Assembly (NCBI RefSeq): GCF_013408655.1
Contig: NZ_JACCBP010000003.1
Coordinates: 310,001 to 374,000, forward strand
Length of the DNA: 64,000 nucleotides
Reading direction: 5' to 3'
From: Pigmentiphaga litoralis
GTDB lineage: Bacteria > Pseudomonadota > Gammaproteobacteria > Burkholderiales > Burkholderiaceae_B
The notes below the pieces were generated by a model. It searched no databases, had not been told where the DNA came from, and was given only the letters and a program-made list of their open reading frames with translations. Positions 1 through 9,952 of the stretch are shown one piece after another (within the stretch, counting starts at the first letter, position 1; each line of letters begins with the position of its first letter). Position numbers and translations under genes: made by a program.

Positions 1-1319
1 TGCGAGCCACGTCCACCGAACACATGCTGGACGTGGCTCGCCTTGCCACGCGCCGGATCTTTCCGGTGAACAACGCTTTGGGTGTCATCACGGTCAGTGG
101 CGGCGCGGGGGTGATCGTGTCCGACGCAGCCGACAAGGTCGGCCTGCCCATGCCTGCAATGCCCCATGCGGCCCAGCAACGCCTGAAGGCGCTGATCCCG
201 TTCGCATCGCCGCGCAATCCCGTCGACTGCACCGCACAGTTCATGAACGACCTGACCGTGGCAGGGCAGTTCACCCGGGCAGTCGTCGAGGATGGCAACT
301 ATCCGTCCATCCTCGGCTTTTTCACGTACACGGTGGGGGCGGACTCGATTGCCGAAGGCCTGCGTGTGCAGCTGAAAGCCGTGCGCGACGCGCATCCGGA
401 CCGGCTGCTGGTGTTGAGCATTCTTGCGTCACCCGAACGGGTCGCGCAATACGAAGCCGATGGCTTTCCGGTCTTCGAAGACCCGGCGCGCGCCGTTCGC
501 GCCATCGACGCGATGGGGCGATTCGGCGCGGCGTTTGCACGGGTGCCGGGGCGTCCGGCACCGCGCGTGCCGCCGCTGCTGCTACCGGCGCGCACCCCGA
601 GCGAAGTCGAGGCCAAGGCCCTGCTGTCGACGATAGGCGTGGCCGTCGTGCCCGAGCACCTGTGCACGACGCCCGCCGCCGCCGTGGACGCCGCGCAGTC
701 CTTGTCGTTTCCGGTGGTCATGAAGATCGTGTCGCCCGATATCTTGCACAAGTCGGAGATGGGCGGTGTGTTGCTCGGGGTGTCATCGGCGGACGCTGTG
801 CGGGAAGGCTTTGCGCTGCTGATGGAACGCGCTTCAAGCGCGGCGCCTGATGCGCGCATTGATGGGGTGCTGGTCGCACGGCAAGTCAGCGACGGCGTCG
901 AATGCATTCTGGGCATCCAGAACGACCCGGTATTTGGCCCGGTCGCCATGTTCGGGCTGGGCGGCATCTTTGTCGAAGTCATGCAAGACGTCGTGCTGAA
1001 AAAGTGTCCGTTCGGCGAAGACGTGGCCGAGCAGATGATCCGGTCGATACGCGGTGCGCCCCTGCTGTTGGGTGCCCGGGGCAAGCCTCCGGTCGACGTC
1101 CGGGCGCTGGCGGTCATGCTGTCGCGGCTGTCGGTGTTCGCGCACCAGGCCGGTCCGCGCTTGCGGGCAGTGGACCTGAATCCGGTCTTTGCAATGCCTG
1201 AGGGCCAGGGCGCCTATGCGGCGGACGCGGTCATCGATGTCGACGGGCACGTTGGCGGCGAGGACGCCGCCGACGGCCTTGCCGGCCGCGCCGCTGCCCA
1301 ACCGGCGCCACGGTCATGA
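1..1319 (+). CDS. NDP-forming acyl-CoA synthetase, ATP-grasp family (5' end outside window)
   Basis: The reading frame is open from the first complete codon at base 3, so the N-terminus, which would hold the CoA-binding Rossmann domain, lies upstream. The visible part contains the succinyl-CoA-ligase-like domain (early SGGAGV) followed by an ATP-grasp domain with the family sequence PVVMKIVSPDILHKSEMGG and a C-terminal DLNPVF. Enzymes of this family join a carboxylic acid to CoA using ATP or GTP through a phospho-enzyme; the substrate cannot be read here. The gene overlaps the next by four bases (ATGA) and heads a run of CoA-metabolism genes, so it probably activates the acid that the cluster degrades. 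Confidence 0.85.
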   Translation, partial: RATSTEHMLDVARLATRRIFPVNNALGVITVSGGAGVIVSDAADKVGLPMPAMPHAAQQRLKALIPFASPRNPVDCTAQFMNDLTVAGQFTRAVVEDGNYPSILGFFTYTVGADSIAEGLRVQLKAVRDAHPDRLLVLSILASPERVAQYEADGFPVFEDPARAVRAIDAMGRFGAAFARVPGRPAPRVPPLLLPARTPSEVEAKALLSTIGVAVVPEHLCTTPAAAVDAAQSLSFPVVMKIVSPDILHKSEMGGVLLGVSSADAVREGFALLMERASSAAPDARIDGVLVARQVSDGVECILGIQNDPVFGPVAMFGLGGIFVEVMQDVVLKKCPFGEDVAEQMIRSIRGAPLLLGARGKPPVDVRALAVMLSRLSVFAHQAGPRLRAVDLNPVFAMPEGQGAYAADAVIDVDGHVGGEDAADGLAGRAAAQPAPRS

Positions 1320-2215
1320 ACGCGATCAGGTCCGCCTCGCTTGCCCCGCATGCCTTGCTTGCTCGTCCTTTCGCGCCGATCGTGCAGGACTATTCGATCC
1401 GCGACACCTTGCTCTATGCACTGGCCATCGGCATGGGGGCCGAGCCTGCCGACACGGGCGCCTTGAGCTACGTCTACGAAGGCGCGCCGGGTGGTTTATT
1501 GGCCGTGCCGACGATGGTCAACGTGCTTGGCTATACCGGATTCTGGGCCGACCAGCCCGGCACTGGCATTACCTGGCGGCAGCTTGTGCATGTCGAACAG
1601 GCCATTACGCTGCACCGCGAGCTACCCGCGGCAGGACGGGTGGTGGGCCACAACCGCGTGGTCGGCTTGCATGACCGCGGCAACGGCAAGGGCGCACTGA
1701 TGCTGCAGGAACGGCGCGTGTGTGATGCCGAAAGCGGGGCGCTTTGGGCCACCGTCATGCAGACGACACTGCTGCGCGCCGATGGCGGATTTGGCATCGA
1801 GCATGGCGCATCGCATGGCGTCATGCCAGCCGCTCGGCACGCGGTGCCAACCCGGCCTGGCGATGCGTGCTGCGACTTGCCGACCCTGCCGCAGGCTGCC
1901 TTGCTGTATCGCCTGAACGGCGACTTCAACCCCTTGCATGCCGACCCCGACGTCGCGCGGTCGGCGGGCTTCGCACGTCCGATCCTGCACGGCCTGGCCA
2001 CGATGGGCGGCGCGATGCACGCCGCCTTGAAAACCCTGCTGGCCTATGACGTGTCGGCGGTGCGTGGGATGCGGGTGCGTTTTACCGCCCCGGTATGGCC
2101 GGGCGACACCTTGCGCACCGAACTGTGGCGTGACGGCGATGCACTGTCATTCCGCACCACTGCCGTCGAGCGCGGCATGGTGGTGCTCGATGCTGGCCGC
2201 ATCGACCTGGCTTGA
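1316..2215 (+). CDS. MaoC-family hot-dog hydratase/dehydratase
   Basis: A 299-residue protein. The C-terminal half carries the MaoC hydratase signature around residues 203–225 (NPLHADPDVA followed by GFARPILHG), where Asp and His do the catalysis in the family. The N-terminal half (YALAIGMGAEP, then TMVNVLGYTGFW) resembles the first hot-dog domain of two-domain MaoC proteins. Such enzymes hydrate trans-2-enoyl-CoA to 3-hydroxyacyl-CoA. Its start overlaps the preceding stop, suggesting translational coupling. The acyl chain handled is not predictable. A second, unrelated hydratase (crotonase fold) lies two genes on, so the route probably has two different hydration or isomerisation steps. Confidence 0.85.
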   Translation: MNAIRSASLAPHALLARPFAPIVQDYSIRDTLLYALAIGMGAEPADTGALSYVYEGAPGGLLAVPTMVNVLGYTGFWADQPGTGITWRQLVHVEQAITLHRELPAAGRVVGHNRVVGLHDRGNGKGALMLQERRVCDAESGALWATVMQTTLLRADGGFGIEHGASHGVMPAARHAVPTRPGDACCDLPTLPQAALLYRLNGDFNPLHADPDVARSAGFARPILHGLATMGGAMHAALKTLLAYDVSAVRGMRVRFTAPVWPGDTLRTELWRDGDALSFRTTAVERGMVVLDAGRIDLA

Positions 2216-2248
2216 TCTTTCTTTTATTGATACACGGAGCGCCATCTC

Positions 2249-2998
2249 ATGGATTTGCAGATCAACGACAAAGTCGCCATCGTCACCGGTTCCGCACGGG
2301 GCCTGGGGGCCGCCACGGCACGCCGTCTGGCAGAAGAAGGCGCGAGCGTGGTTATCACCGACATCCTGCGTGAACAGGCCGAAGCCACGGCAGCCGCCCT
2401 GCGTGCTCACGGACTGAAGGCAGTTTGCATCGTCGCCGACATCACCAAAAGCGCAGAGGTGCAACGCCTGGTCGACGAGACCATCGCCCACTTTGGCGGC
2501 GTCCACATCCTGGTGAACAACGCCGGTTTTCCGCGCGACCGCTATCTGGTCAAGATGACCGAAGACGATTGGGATCTGGTCATGGAGGTCATGTTGAAGG
2601 GCGCCTTCCTGGCCTGCAAGGCAGTCATGCCGCACTTCATCGACCAGGGCTGGGGCAGGGTGATCAACATCAGTTCCCGCGCCCATTTCGGCAACCCGAC
2701 GCAGGCCAATTATTCGGCTGCCAAGGCAGGCCTGATCGGAATGGCCAAGGCGCTGGCGATCGAAGAAGGGCGCTATGGCATCACCGTCAATTGCATCGCG
2801 CCGGGCTTCATCGAAACCGAAATGGTGCAGGCCCTGCCCACCTACGAAACCATTCGCGACCGCGCGGTTGCCATGCAGCCGATCAAACGCGGCGGCCGGC
2901 CCGACGACATTGCCGACGCCGTGGCATTCCTTGCGTCGCAACGCGCCGGCTTCATCACCGGCGAAGTGCTGCACGTGACGGGCGGCCGGTATGGCTGA
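2249..2998 (+). CDS. Short-chain dehydrogenase/reductase, FabG-like
   Basis: A 249-residue classical SDR. It has the cofactor motif TGSARGLG at residues 13–20, the NNAG structural motif, and the catalytic Ser followed by Y155-x3-K159. The most likely role is NAD(P)-dependent oxidation of a 3-hydroxyacyl-CoA to the 3-oxoacyl-CoA, between the hydratase and the thiolase of this cluster. A FabG-type biosynthetic role is less likely in this context. A 33-bp gap separates it from the hydratase gene, and its end overlaps the next gene by eight bases. The annotated start is preceded by a plausible ribosome site (ACGGAG). Confidence 0.88.
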   Translation: MDLQINDKVAIVTGSARGLGAATARRLAEEGASVVITDILREQAEATAAALRAHGLKAVCIVADITKSAEVQRLVDETIAHFGGVHILVNNAGFPRDRYLVKMTEDDWDLVMEVMLKGAFLACKAVMPHFIDQGWGRVINISSRAHFGNPTQANYSAAKAGLIGMAKALAIEEGRYGITVNCIAPGFIETEMVQALPTYETIRDRAVAMQPIKRGGRPDDIADAVAFLASQRAGFITGEVLHVTGGRYG

Positions 2999-3815
2999 CC
3001 CCGTCTTGCTGCAAGCGGACGGGCCGGTGCGCTGTACGTTCGATGCCGGCGTCGCGCAAATCACGCTCGATAACCCGCCGCTGAATGTGGTCAACCGCAG
3101 GTTGACTGAAGCCTTGGGGCGCACGCTGGAGGCCCTGGCGGCAGAGGATGCCGTCCGCGCGGTGGTCGTTACCGGCGCAGGCTCGCGCGCCTTCTGTGCA
3201 GGGTCGGACATTGCCGAATTCCAGCCCTGGATGCAGCCCGGCCGCATCGGGCCGGAAAAGCTGTCGCTGCAACACGCCGTGTTCGCGCGGCTCGATGATT
3301 TTCCCAAGCCGACGATTGCCGCCATACACGGCGTGGCGTTCGGCGGTGGACTGGAAATCGCCGTGTGCTGCGACCTGATCGTGGCCGATGCGCAGGCCCG
3401 ATTCGCCTTGCCCGAAATCAGGCTCGGATTGTTCCCGAGCAGCGGTGGCCCCGTTCGTGTGGCCCGCCGCATTGGTGAAGGCCGGGCCAAGGAAATGATG
3501 TTTTTTGGCGAGCCGATCGATGCGCCGACCGCGTTGGCGTGGGGACTGGCCAATCGTGTCGCGCCATCCGGCCTGGCGCTGGACACGGCCCTGTCGTTGG
3601 CCCGTGATCTGGCGCGCGGGCCGGCCCTGGCGCTGGCCTTGTGCAAGCAGGCAATAGGACTGGCGTTCGACGGCGCCAAAGCCTCGGCCATCGCTGCCGC
3701 ACTGCCCCTGTCGGAACGCGTGTTCACGTCGGCGGAGTCGCAAGAAGGCGTGCGGGCCTTCTTTGCCCGGACACCGCCGGTTTTCCCCAACGCAATGCTC
3801 CACAGCAAGGAATAG
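2991..3815 (+). CDS. Enoyl-CoA hydratase/isomerase (crotonase family)
   Basis: A 274-residue crotonase-fold protein. The oxyanion-hole region (FCAGSDIAEF) and both acidic positions used by hydratases are visible: Glu in GGGLEIAV near residue 119 and Glu in LPEIRLGLFPSSGG near residue 139. With both acids present it is likely an active hydratase rather than one of the single-acid isomerases or hydrolases. It begins inside the end of the SDR gene and is followed three bases later by the thiolase gene, so the four genes are surely co-transcribed. Substrate unknown. Confidence 0.87.
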   Translation: MADPVLLQADGPVRCTFDAGVAQITLDNPPLNVVNRRLTEALGRTLEALAAEDAVRAVVVTGAGSRAFCAGSDIAEFQPWMQPGRIGPEKLSLQHAVFARLDDFPKPTIAAIHGVAFGGGLEIAVCCDLIVADAQARFALPEIRLGLFPSSGGPVRVARRIGEGRAKEMMFFGEPIDAPTALAWGLANRVAPSGLALDTALSLARDLARGPALALALCKQAIGLAFDGAKASAIAAALPLSERVFTSAESQEGVRAFFARTPPVFPNAMLHSKE

Positions 3816-3818
3816 ATC

Positions 3819-5015
3819 ATGAAACGCGCGGCCATCGTATCGCCCCTTCGCACCCCCATCGGAGCGTTTGGCGGCAGCCTGAGCAAGGTCCCGGTCGAAG
3901 AGCTTGGCGCCGTCGTGGCGCGGGCCATTGTGGCGCGGACCGGGCTCGATCCTGCGCACATCGACGATGTCGTCTTCGGGCATTCCTATGCCAACGGCGA
4001 AGTGCCCTGCACCGGCAGGTGGATCGCGCTGCAAGCCGGCTTCCCGATCGAGGTGGCCGGCATGCAGCTCGACCGCCGCTGCGGCACCGGACTGCAGGCT
4101 ATCGCCACGGCCGCCATGATGGTCCAGACCGGCGCAGCCGACGTGGTGATGGCCGGGGGCGTCGAGAGCATGAGCAATGTCGAGTACTACACCACCGACA
4201 TGCGCTGGGGGAAACGGGCAGGCACTGTCCGCTTCCATGACCGCCTTGAGCGCGGCCGCGAACGTGCGCAACCCGAGGCCCGCTTCGGACCCATCAGCGG
4301 CATGATAGAAACGGCCGAGACGCTGGCCCGTGAATACGACATTGCTCGCGAGGAAGCCGACGCGTTCGCGCTGCGCAGTCACCAGCGGGCCGCGGCAGCA
4401 TGGTCCAGCGGCGCGTTTGCAGAAGAGGTCGTTCCGGTCCACGTGGCGCAGCGCAAGGGCGACCCCATTGTGGTCGATCGGGACGAAGGCATCCGCTCGG
4501 ACCTGACGCTGGCGCAGTTGGCCCGGCTTAAACCCTTGATGCGCGACGGCATCGTGACCGCCGGCAACGCATGTCAGCAGAACGATGCCGCCGCGGCCTG
4601 CCTGATCGTCGCCGAAGACCGCCTGGAAGCGTTGGGACTGACGCCGATCGGCTATCTGCACAGCTGGGCCGCGGCCGGTTGTGACCCTTCACGGATGGGT
4701 ATCGGCCCCGTTCCCGCGGTGGAAAAACTGTTCCGCCGCACCGGACTGTCGTTCGACGACATGGGCCTGGTCGAGCTGAACGAAGCCTTTGCGTGCCAGG
4801 CGCTGGCCGTTGCGAAAGGCTGGGGCTGGAATGATCCGGACCGCTTCAACGTCAACGGGTCTGGCATATCGCTTGGCCATCCGGTCGGCGCCACGGGCGT
4901 GCGCATCATGACGTCGCTGTTGCACGAGATGCAGCGGCGCGGCGCGCGGTACGGGCTCGAAACCATGTGTATTGGCGGGGGGCAGGGCATGGCTGCCGTG
5001 TTCGAACGCGCATGA
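3819..5015 (+). CDS. Thiolase, acetyl-CoA acetyltransferase family
   Basis: A 398-residue thiolase. The nucleophilic Cys is C88 in [10 protein letters not shown]; the C-terminal half has NEAFACQ, the catalytic His in GHPVGATG, and the second Cys in CIGGGQG. The loop usually written GNASGIND reads GNACQQND here, a variant also known in the family. It would cleave the 3-oxoacyl-CoA made by the SDR and release acetyl-CoA or another short acyl-CoA. AAGGA eight bases before the ATG supports the start. The stop overlaps the following CoA-transferase start as ATGA. It differs clearly from the PcaF-type thiolase at 39348. Confidence 0.88.
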   Translation: MKRAAIVSPLRTPIGAFGGSLSKVPVEELGAVVARAIVARTGLDPAHIDDVVFGHSYANGEVPCTGRWIALQAGFPIEVAGMQLDRRCGTGLQAIATAAMMVQTGAADVVMAGGVESMSNVEYYTTDMRWGKRAGTVRFHDRLERGRERAQPEARFGPISGMIETAETLAREYDIAREEADAFALRSHQRAAAAWSSGAFAEEVVPVHVAQRKGDPIVVDRDEGIRSDLTLAQLARLKPLMRDGIVTAGNACQQNDAAAACLIVAEDRLEALGLTPIGYLHSWAAAGCDPSRMGIGPVPAVEKLFRRTGLSFDDMGLVELNEAFACQALAVAKGWGWNDPDRFNVNGSGISLGHPVGATGVRIMTSLLHEMQRRGARYGLETMCIGGGQGMAAVFERA

Positions 5016-6262
5016 CCTATCCCTTGCTGAACCGCCTGCGTGTGATTGAAAGTTCTGCCTTCATTGCTGCGCCGCTTGCCGGGTTGACCCTGGCGCAATT
5101 TGGCGCCGACGTGATTCGCGTCGACATGATCGGCGGCGGTATCGATTACGCGCGCATGCCCCGCATGCCCCATCCGGCCGGAAAAGGCCGCAGCCTGTAC
5201 TGGACCGCGCTCAACAAGGGCAAAAGATCGATCGCGATCGATCTGCGGCAGGCCGAAGGCCGGGAAATCGTGCAGGCCCTGGCCACCGCGCCGGGACCGG
5301 AAGCCGGCATTTTCCTGACCAATGTCGGCACGCCCTGGCTGGCGCATGACGTATTGGCGGACCGGCGTGCCGATGTCGTCACCTGCACCATTCAGGGCAA
5401 TGGCGACGGCAGCACCGCCGTCGACTACACCGTGAACTGCGCTACGGGCTACCCGTCCATTACGGGGGGCGGGTCCGCACAGAATCCGGTCAATCATGTG
5501 CTGCCTGCGTGGGATATCGCATGCGCCTACCAGGCCGCGTTTGCCGTGGTCGCTGCCGTCGATCGGCGGCGCCGCACCGGCGAAGGGGCGCAGCTTCAAC
5601 TCGCGCTGTCGGACGTCGCCTTCACGACCCTGTCGCATCTGGGTGTCCTGACCGAAGCCGAGGTATTGCAGCAAGAACGGCCATCGTTGGGTAATCACCT
5701 GTATGGCGCCTTTGGACGCGACTTTGCCACGGCCGACGGCGGCCGCGTCATGGTCGCAGCCATTTCGGCCGGCCAGTGGAAGGCGCTGGTGACGTGTTGC
5801 GGCGTGTCCGATGACATCCGCGGGATCGAGCGCCGGCTGGGCCTGGACTTCACGGATGAAGCGCAACGCTTCGAAGGTCGGGACGCCATTGCCAGGCTCA
5901 TCGAGCCGTGGTTTGCCGCCAGGACACAAGCGGCGGCCGAAGCCGAACTGGAACGGCATCGGGTGTGCTGGGGTCGGTACAGCAGCGTGCGCGAACTGCT
6001 GCAGAACGATGGGCGGGTGGGCGCCGACAATCCGGTGTTTGAACGGATGACCACACCGGGCGTGGGTCGCCATTTGGCCGCAGGGACACCCATCAGGGTG
6101 GCCGCCCTGACGCGGGAAGCCACCGAGCCCGCCGCGCTGCTCGGCACCCACACCGACGAAGTATTGCATGGCGTGCTGGGCCTGGATGGCGCGGCTATCG
6201 GCCGGCTGCATGACGCCGGCATTGTGGCAGGTCCGGAAAGGGATCCAAGCGTCGCGGCTTAG
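5012..6262 (+). CDS. Class III (CaiB/BaiF family) acyl-CoA transferase
   Basis: A 416-residue protein of the formyl-CoA-transferase fold. The N-terminus reads RVIESSAFIAAPLAGLTLAQF, followed by the usual GADVIRVD. The expected catalytic Asp is in VDYTVNCATGYP. I start it at the ATG at 5012, which overlaps the thiolase stop by four bases; an in-frame start 45 bases upstream lies wholly inside the thiolase gene. Such enzymes move CoA from one acyl-CoA to a free acid, offering an ATP-free way to activate the pathway substrate with an end product as donor. It is the last gene of the plus-strand cluster and converges on phnX 27 bases away. Confidence 0.86.
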   Translation: MTYPLLNRLRVIESSAFIAAPLAGLTLAQFGADVIRVDMIGGGIDYARMPRMPHPAGKGRSLYWTALNKGKRSIAIDLRQAEGREIVQALATAPGPEAGIFLTNVGTPWLAHDVLADRRADVVTCTIQGNGDGSTAVDYTVNCATGYPSITGGGSAQNPVNHVLPAWDIACAYQAAFAVVAAVDRRRRTGEGAQLQLALSDVAFTTLSHLGVLTEAEVLQQERPSLGNHLYGAFGRDFATADGGRVMVAAISAGQWKALVTCCGVSDDIRGIERRLGLDFTDEAQRFEGRDAIARLIEPWFAARTQAAAEAELERHRVCWGRYSSVRELLQNDGRVGADNPVFERMTTPGVGRHLAAGTPIRVAALTREATEPAALLGTHTDEVLHGVLGLDGAAIGRLHDAGIVAGPERDPSVAA

Positions 6263-6289
6263 CGTCCTTCGTTGCGGCGCGCAGTCACG

Positions 6290-7147
6290 TCACGCCGCCC
6301 GCTGCCCGTGCCCGGCAGGCATCGGCGTGTCGAGCGCGGCCAGGCACATCACTGCGCGGGGCAGGTCCGCGATCGAATCGACCACCATGTGCGCACCCGC
6401 GGCATAAAGCCTGGCCGCGGCCTTGTCGCGCACGGCGCTCAGTGCGTCGGGCGAGAGCGCAGCCAGTTCGTCCAGCGTCAGGCCCGCTTCGTTGCCCGAC
6501 AGGGCCAGGCCCACGCACCACATGCCGGCGTTGCGGCCTTCTTCGATGCCTGGCGCGGTGTCGTCGACCTTGATGCATTTGCGGACGTCGCCGATGCCCA
6601 GCGCGAGCACATTGGCCAGGGCCATGAAGGGGCCGGGCCGCCCGCCGGCGGGCAGGTCGTCGCCGGCCACGGCGTGGTCCGGGGCGATGCCCTGGGCGGC
6701 GGCCAGGGGCAGCAGCACGTCCAGCACCTGTCGCGGATAGCCCGAGCACGAGCCGATCTTGAGGCCCTGTTCGCGCAGCCACGCCAGGGTCGCCACGGCG
6801 CCCGGGATGGGGGCGGAATAGTCGCCGACCTTGTCGATCTGCATGGGCATGAAGCGGTGGTAGATCGCATCGATGTCGGCGGCGGTGGCGGCCTGGCCGG
6901 ATCGTGCCAGCCATTGCGTGGCGATGGCGGGTGTCTGCAGCAGCGTGCGGATGTGGTCGCGTTTGGACAGCCCCATGGGGCCGCGCGACTGGTCGAGCGT
7001 GACCGTGATGCCGAACGCGGCAAAGGCTTCGACAAAGATTTGCGTGGGGGCGAGCGATCCGACATCGACCAGGGTGCCGGCCCAGTCGAAGATGACGGCG
7101 TCGAAGCGGCCGGGGGGAAGCGGGGGAAGCAGGGCGGAAGTAGGCAT
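6290..7147 (-). CDS. phnX: Phosphonoacetaldehyde hydrolase
   Basis: A 285-residue HAD-superfamily hydrolase with the PhnX hallmarks: nucleophile motif [18 protein letters not shown], and the Schiff-base lysine in [11 protein letters not shown]. The enzyme splits the C–P bond of phosphonoacetaldehyde into acetaldehyde and phosphate. I chose the ATG at 7147 (MPTSALLPP), which gives near the usual length of about 270 and a ten-base gap from the upstream dehydrogenase gene; an in-frame ATG at 7204 would run into that gene. It is the last gene of the minus-strand phosphonate cassette. No phnW (2-aminoethylphosphonate transaminase) is nearby, so its aldehyde substrate probably comes from the neighbouring dehydrogenase or from elsewhere in the genome. 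Confidence 0.93.
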   Translation of the reverse strand: MPTSALLPPLPPGRFDAVIFDWAGTLVDVGSLAPTQIFVEAFAAFGITVTLDQSRGPMGLSKRDHIRTLLQTPAIATQWLARSGQAATAADIDAIYHRFMPMQIDKVGDYSAPIPGAVATLAWLREQGLKIGSCSGYPRQVLDVLLPLAAAQGIAPDHAVAGDDLPAGGRPGPFMALANVLALGIGDVRKCIKVDDTAPGIEEGRNAGMWCVGLALSGNEAGLTLDELAALSPDALSAVRDKAAARLYAAGAHMVVDSIADLPRAVMCLAALDTPMPAGHGQRAA

Positions 7148-7157
7148 GTGTGGGGAC

Positions 7158-8243
7158 TTATGAAAAGGTGATGAAGTTGCGGCCGCGCGGGCCTTGCAAC
7201 GCATCTTGGATACGGTGGCGCCAGTCGCTGGCGCTGATGCCGTAGTGCTGCGGATCGGTGCTGACGCCGACGCTTTGCAGGAAGGACGTCAGCGCCGCGA
7301 TGGCGGTCGCGCCGTCATGCGTGTGGAAGATGGCGCACAGGTGCTGGTCCACCTCGTCGTCATGACCGAGCGCCATTTCCATGATCCGGGGCAGGCTGAA
7401 GGAACACGCAATGCCGTGGGCCACGCCGTGTTCCAGGGTGATGTCGTACGACAAGGAATGGGCAAGGGCCGTGCGGGTGTTCGAGAAGGCCAGGCCGGCC
7501 TGCAGCGCGGCGGTGGCCAGGTGGTCGCGCAGGTCGATGCGATCCAGCGACGTCAGCAGGTCGGGCAGCACCTGCACGATGCGCCGCGCCGCGGTCACGG
7601 CCAATGCCATCGATACCGGATTGCGGTTGACGTTCCAGATCGACTCCAGCGCATGGGACAGGGCGTCCAGCCCGCTGGCCACGGTGGCGGCGCGCGGCAG
7701 CGTGGTCATCAGGGTGGCGTCGATCACCGCGGCTTGCGGCCAGGTCCAGGGCAGATGCAGCGACAGCTTGCGGCCATGAGCGTGATCCCATACGGTCGCC
7801 CACGGTGTGACTTCGCTGCCCGTTCCGGCAGTGGTCGGTATCGCAATCAACCGGCGGTGGCCGTGTCCGGCGGGAACCGTTCCGCCTTGCATGGCCGCCA
7901 GCAGCGTGTCGAAGCGGTCGCCCTCGGTGCGGGTCAGCATGACCTTGGCGCAATCGATCGCACTGCCACCGCCCAGCGCAATCACGCACTCGGCCTCGGG
8001 ATGATCACGCCACAGGCGCTCGTACATCGGGGCCAGCCAGGACACATCCGGGTTCGGCTGGATATCGGTTTCGACGGCCACCAGCCGGTCTTGCAGCAGG
8101 GTGCGCAGGCGGCCGACCAGGCCCAGCGCATCGGCCTCGGGAAAGGCGATCAGGATGGCGCGGCGGTTGCCGAGCAGGCCCGGCAGGGCCTGCAGTGCGC
8201 CTTCGCCGGCATGCACATCAACAGGATTATGGAAAGACCACAT
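7158..8243 (-). CDS. Iron-containing alcohol dehydrogenase of phosphonate loci (PsrA-like)
   Basis: A 361-residue group III alcohol dehydrogenase. The dinucleotide motif [11 protein letters not shown] and metal-site segments [12 protein letters not shown] and [12 protein letters not shown] are visible. This subfamily is known from phosphonate gene clusters, and here it sits between phnE and phnX. I infer that it interconverts phosphonoacetaldehyde and 2-hydroxyethylphosphonate or a related alcohol; the direction cannot be told from sequence. The start at 8243 (MWSFHNPVD) fits the family; an in-frame ATG 57 bases upstream is less likely. The gap from phnE is 84 bp. Confidence 0.82.
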   Translation of the reverse strand: MWSFHNPVDVHAGEGALQALPGLLGNRRAILIAFPEADALGLVGRLRTLLQDRLVAVETDIQPNPDVSWLAPMYERLWRDHPEAECVIALGGGSAIDCAKVMLTRTEGDRFDTLLAAMQGGTVPAGHGHRRLIAIPTTAGTGSEVTPWATVWDHAHGRKLSLHLPWTWPQAAVIDATLMTTLPRAATVASGLDALSHALESIWNVNRNPVSMALAVTAARRIVQVLPDLLTSLDRIDLRDHLATAALQAGLAFSNTRTALAHSLSYDITLEHGVAHGIACSFSLPRIMEMALGHDDEVDQHLCAIFHTHDGATAIAALTSFLQSVGVSTDPQHYGISASDWRHRIQDALQGPRGRNFITFS

Positions 8244-8327
8244 GGATAGGGCTCGCAAGGATCCGCTGCGGGGTTCGATGGAACCCGCAGGCAGCGGCAA
8301 ACAAAGGGAAAGGTCAGGGCGCCCGGT

Positions 8328-9155
8328 CTACCCGTGCCGGCCGTTGTGCTGGATCCGGTGACGCAGCCGATTCGAGATCGCGTCGGCCGCGATCACCATG
8401 ACCGTGATCACGATGATGCAGGTGGCGGTTTCCTGATACCGGAACAGCTTCAGGCTGCTGACCAGTTCGAAACCCAGCCCGCCCGCGCCGACCATGCCCA
8501 GCACCGTGGCCGACCGCAGGTTGACCTCGAAGCGATACAGCACCACCGCGATCCACGCCGTGATCACCTGCGGCAGCACCGCAAAGACGATCACCTGCAG
8601 CGGCCGGGCGCCCGTGGCCCGCAGCGCCTCGACCGGACCCTGATCGATCTCTTCAATCGCCTCGGCAAAGAACTTGCCGAGCATGCCGGCGCCATGCAGC
8701 GCCAGGGCCAGGACGCCCGGGAAGGGGCCCAGTCCCACCGCCGACACGAACACCAGCGCCAGGATCAGTTCGTTGATGCTGCGCACGACATTCATGCCCT
8801 GGCGCGTGATGCGGTACGCCCACCGGTTGCTCTGCAGATTGCGCGCCGCCAGGAACGACAGCGGAACGGCCGGCACCACGGCCAGCAGCGTGCCCCAGAT
8901 GGCGATCTGGATCGTCTCGATCGCGGGGGCCCACAGGCGGCCCAGAATGCTCCAGTCGGGCGGCATGGTGCGACCGGCAAAATCCAGGATCTGCGGCAGG
9001 CCCGAGGCGAGTTCACCCCAGCTCAGCTGCGCGCCGCCGGCGCTCCATTGCAGCGCCCAGACGGCAGCCGCAACAGCGATGCCCAGGGTCAGCCAGGACT
9101 GGGTCGAACGGGGGCTGGGCCCGGTCCAGGTATAGGACGTGACGTGGCTTCTCAT
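8328..9155 (-). CDS. phnE: Phosphonate ABC transporter, permease
   Basis: A 275-residue inner-membrane protein with about six hydrophobic segments and the ABC-permease EAA loop (EALRATGARPLQVIVFAVLP) that contacts the ATPase. It belongs to the PhnE family and would form the membrane channel for phosphonate uptake with PhnC and the binding protein PhnD encoded upstream on the same strand. Its start overlaps the phnC stop by four bases (ATGA), indicating coupled translation. The ligand of the transporter is inferred from the neighbouring C–P hydrolase. Confidence 0.92.
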   Translation of the reverse strand: MRSHVTSYTWTGPSPRSTQSWLTLGIAVAAAVWALQWSAGGAQLSWGELASGLPQILDFAGRTMPPDWSILGRLWAPAIETIQIAIWGTLLAVVPAVPLSFLAARNLQSNRWAYRITRQGMNVVRSINELILALVFVSAVGLGPFPGVLALALHGAGMLGKFFAEAIEEIDQGPVEALRATGARPLQVIVFAVLPQVITAWIAVVLYRFEVNLRSATVLGMVGAGGLGFELVSSLKLFRYQETATCIIVITVMVIAADAISNRLRHRIQHNGRHG

Positions 9156-9952
9156 GATCCCTCCGCCAGTGCAGTCATGAAGGGCACGGCATGCGGGCTG
9201 CGTGCCGGTTCCGCGGCGGCCTGCGGCGCGGATTGATAGATGCGGGCGATGTCGGCATCGCCCAGCGTGTCCGGCGCACCGTTGAACACCACGCGGCCAT
9301 GCGCCAGGCCGACGATCCGGTCCGCAAATTCACGTGCGTAATCGACCTGATGCAGATTGCAGACCACCGTGATGCCCAGGTCGCGGGAGGCATCGCGCAG
9401 GTACTGCAGCACCCGCCGCGCCGAGTTCGGATCCAGGCTTGCCACCGGTTCGTCGGCCAGGATCACCTGCGGCCGCTGCGCCAGCGCCCGGGCAATGCCG
9501 ACCCGTTGCATCTGCCCGCCCGACAAGGAATCGGTGCGCGCATGCGCCTTCTGTTCCAGGCCGACCCGCGCCAGGCATTCGTGGGCCAGGGCAATGTCGC
9601 TGCGGCGGAACAGGTGCAGGATCGACGCCAGGGTGGACACCGAGCCCAGCCGGCCCGTCAGCACGTTTTTGAGGGCGGTCAGCCGCGGCACCACGTGGTG
9701 GTGCTGGAAGATCATGGCGACCTGGCGGCGCAGGGCGGCCGGATCCGGACAGCACACGGCATCCAGATCGCCCATGCGCAGTTCGCCCGAGTCGGCCACC
9801 GTCAGCCGGTTCATGCAGCGGAGCAGGGTGGATTTGCCCGCGCCCGATTCGCCCAGCACGACCAGGAATTCGCCGGCTGCCGCGTCCAGGTCCACGCCGC
9901 GCAGCACGGCGTTGTCGCCATAGTGTTTGGTCAGCGCGCGGATGCGGATCAC
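9152..9952 (-). CDS. phnC: Phosphonate ABC transporter, ATP-binding protein
   Basis: A 266-residue ABC ATPase with Walker A GESGAGKST at residues 34–42, signature LSGGQMQRVGIARAL and Walker B VILADEP. The start is a GTG at 9952: AGGAG lies six bases before it, and it overlaps the phnD stop as GTGA. Longer in-frame starts would read through the phnD gene. It powers PhnE for import of phosphonate delivered by PhnD. Confidence 0.93.
   Translation of the reverse strand: MIRIRALTKHYGDNAVLRGVDLDAAAGEFLVVLGESGAGKSTLLRCMNRLTVADSGELRMGDLDAVCCPDPAALRRQVAMIFQHHHVVPRLTALKNVLTGRLGSVSTLASILHLFRRSDIALAHECLARVGLEQKAHARTDSLSGGQMQRVGIARALAQRPQVILADEPVASLDPNSARRVLQYLRDASRDLGITVVCNLHQVDYAREFADRIVGLAHGRVVFNGAPDTLGDADIARIYQSAPQAAAEPARSPHAVPFMTALAEGS

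Noticed and set aside
4967..5012. Upstream in-frame start for the class III CoA-transferase
   Set aside because: It would overlap the end of the thiolase gene and add residues unlike the family N-terminus; the ATG at 5012 overlaps by four bases as in the rest of the cluster.
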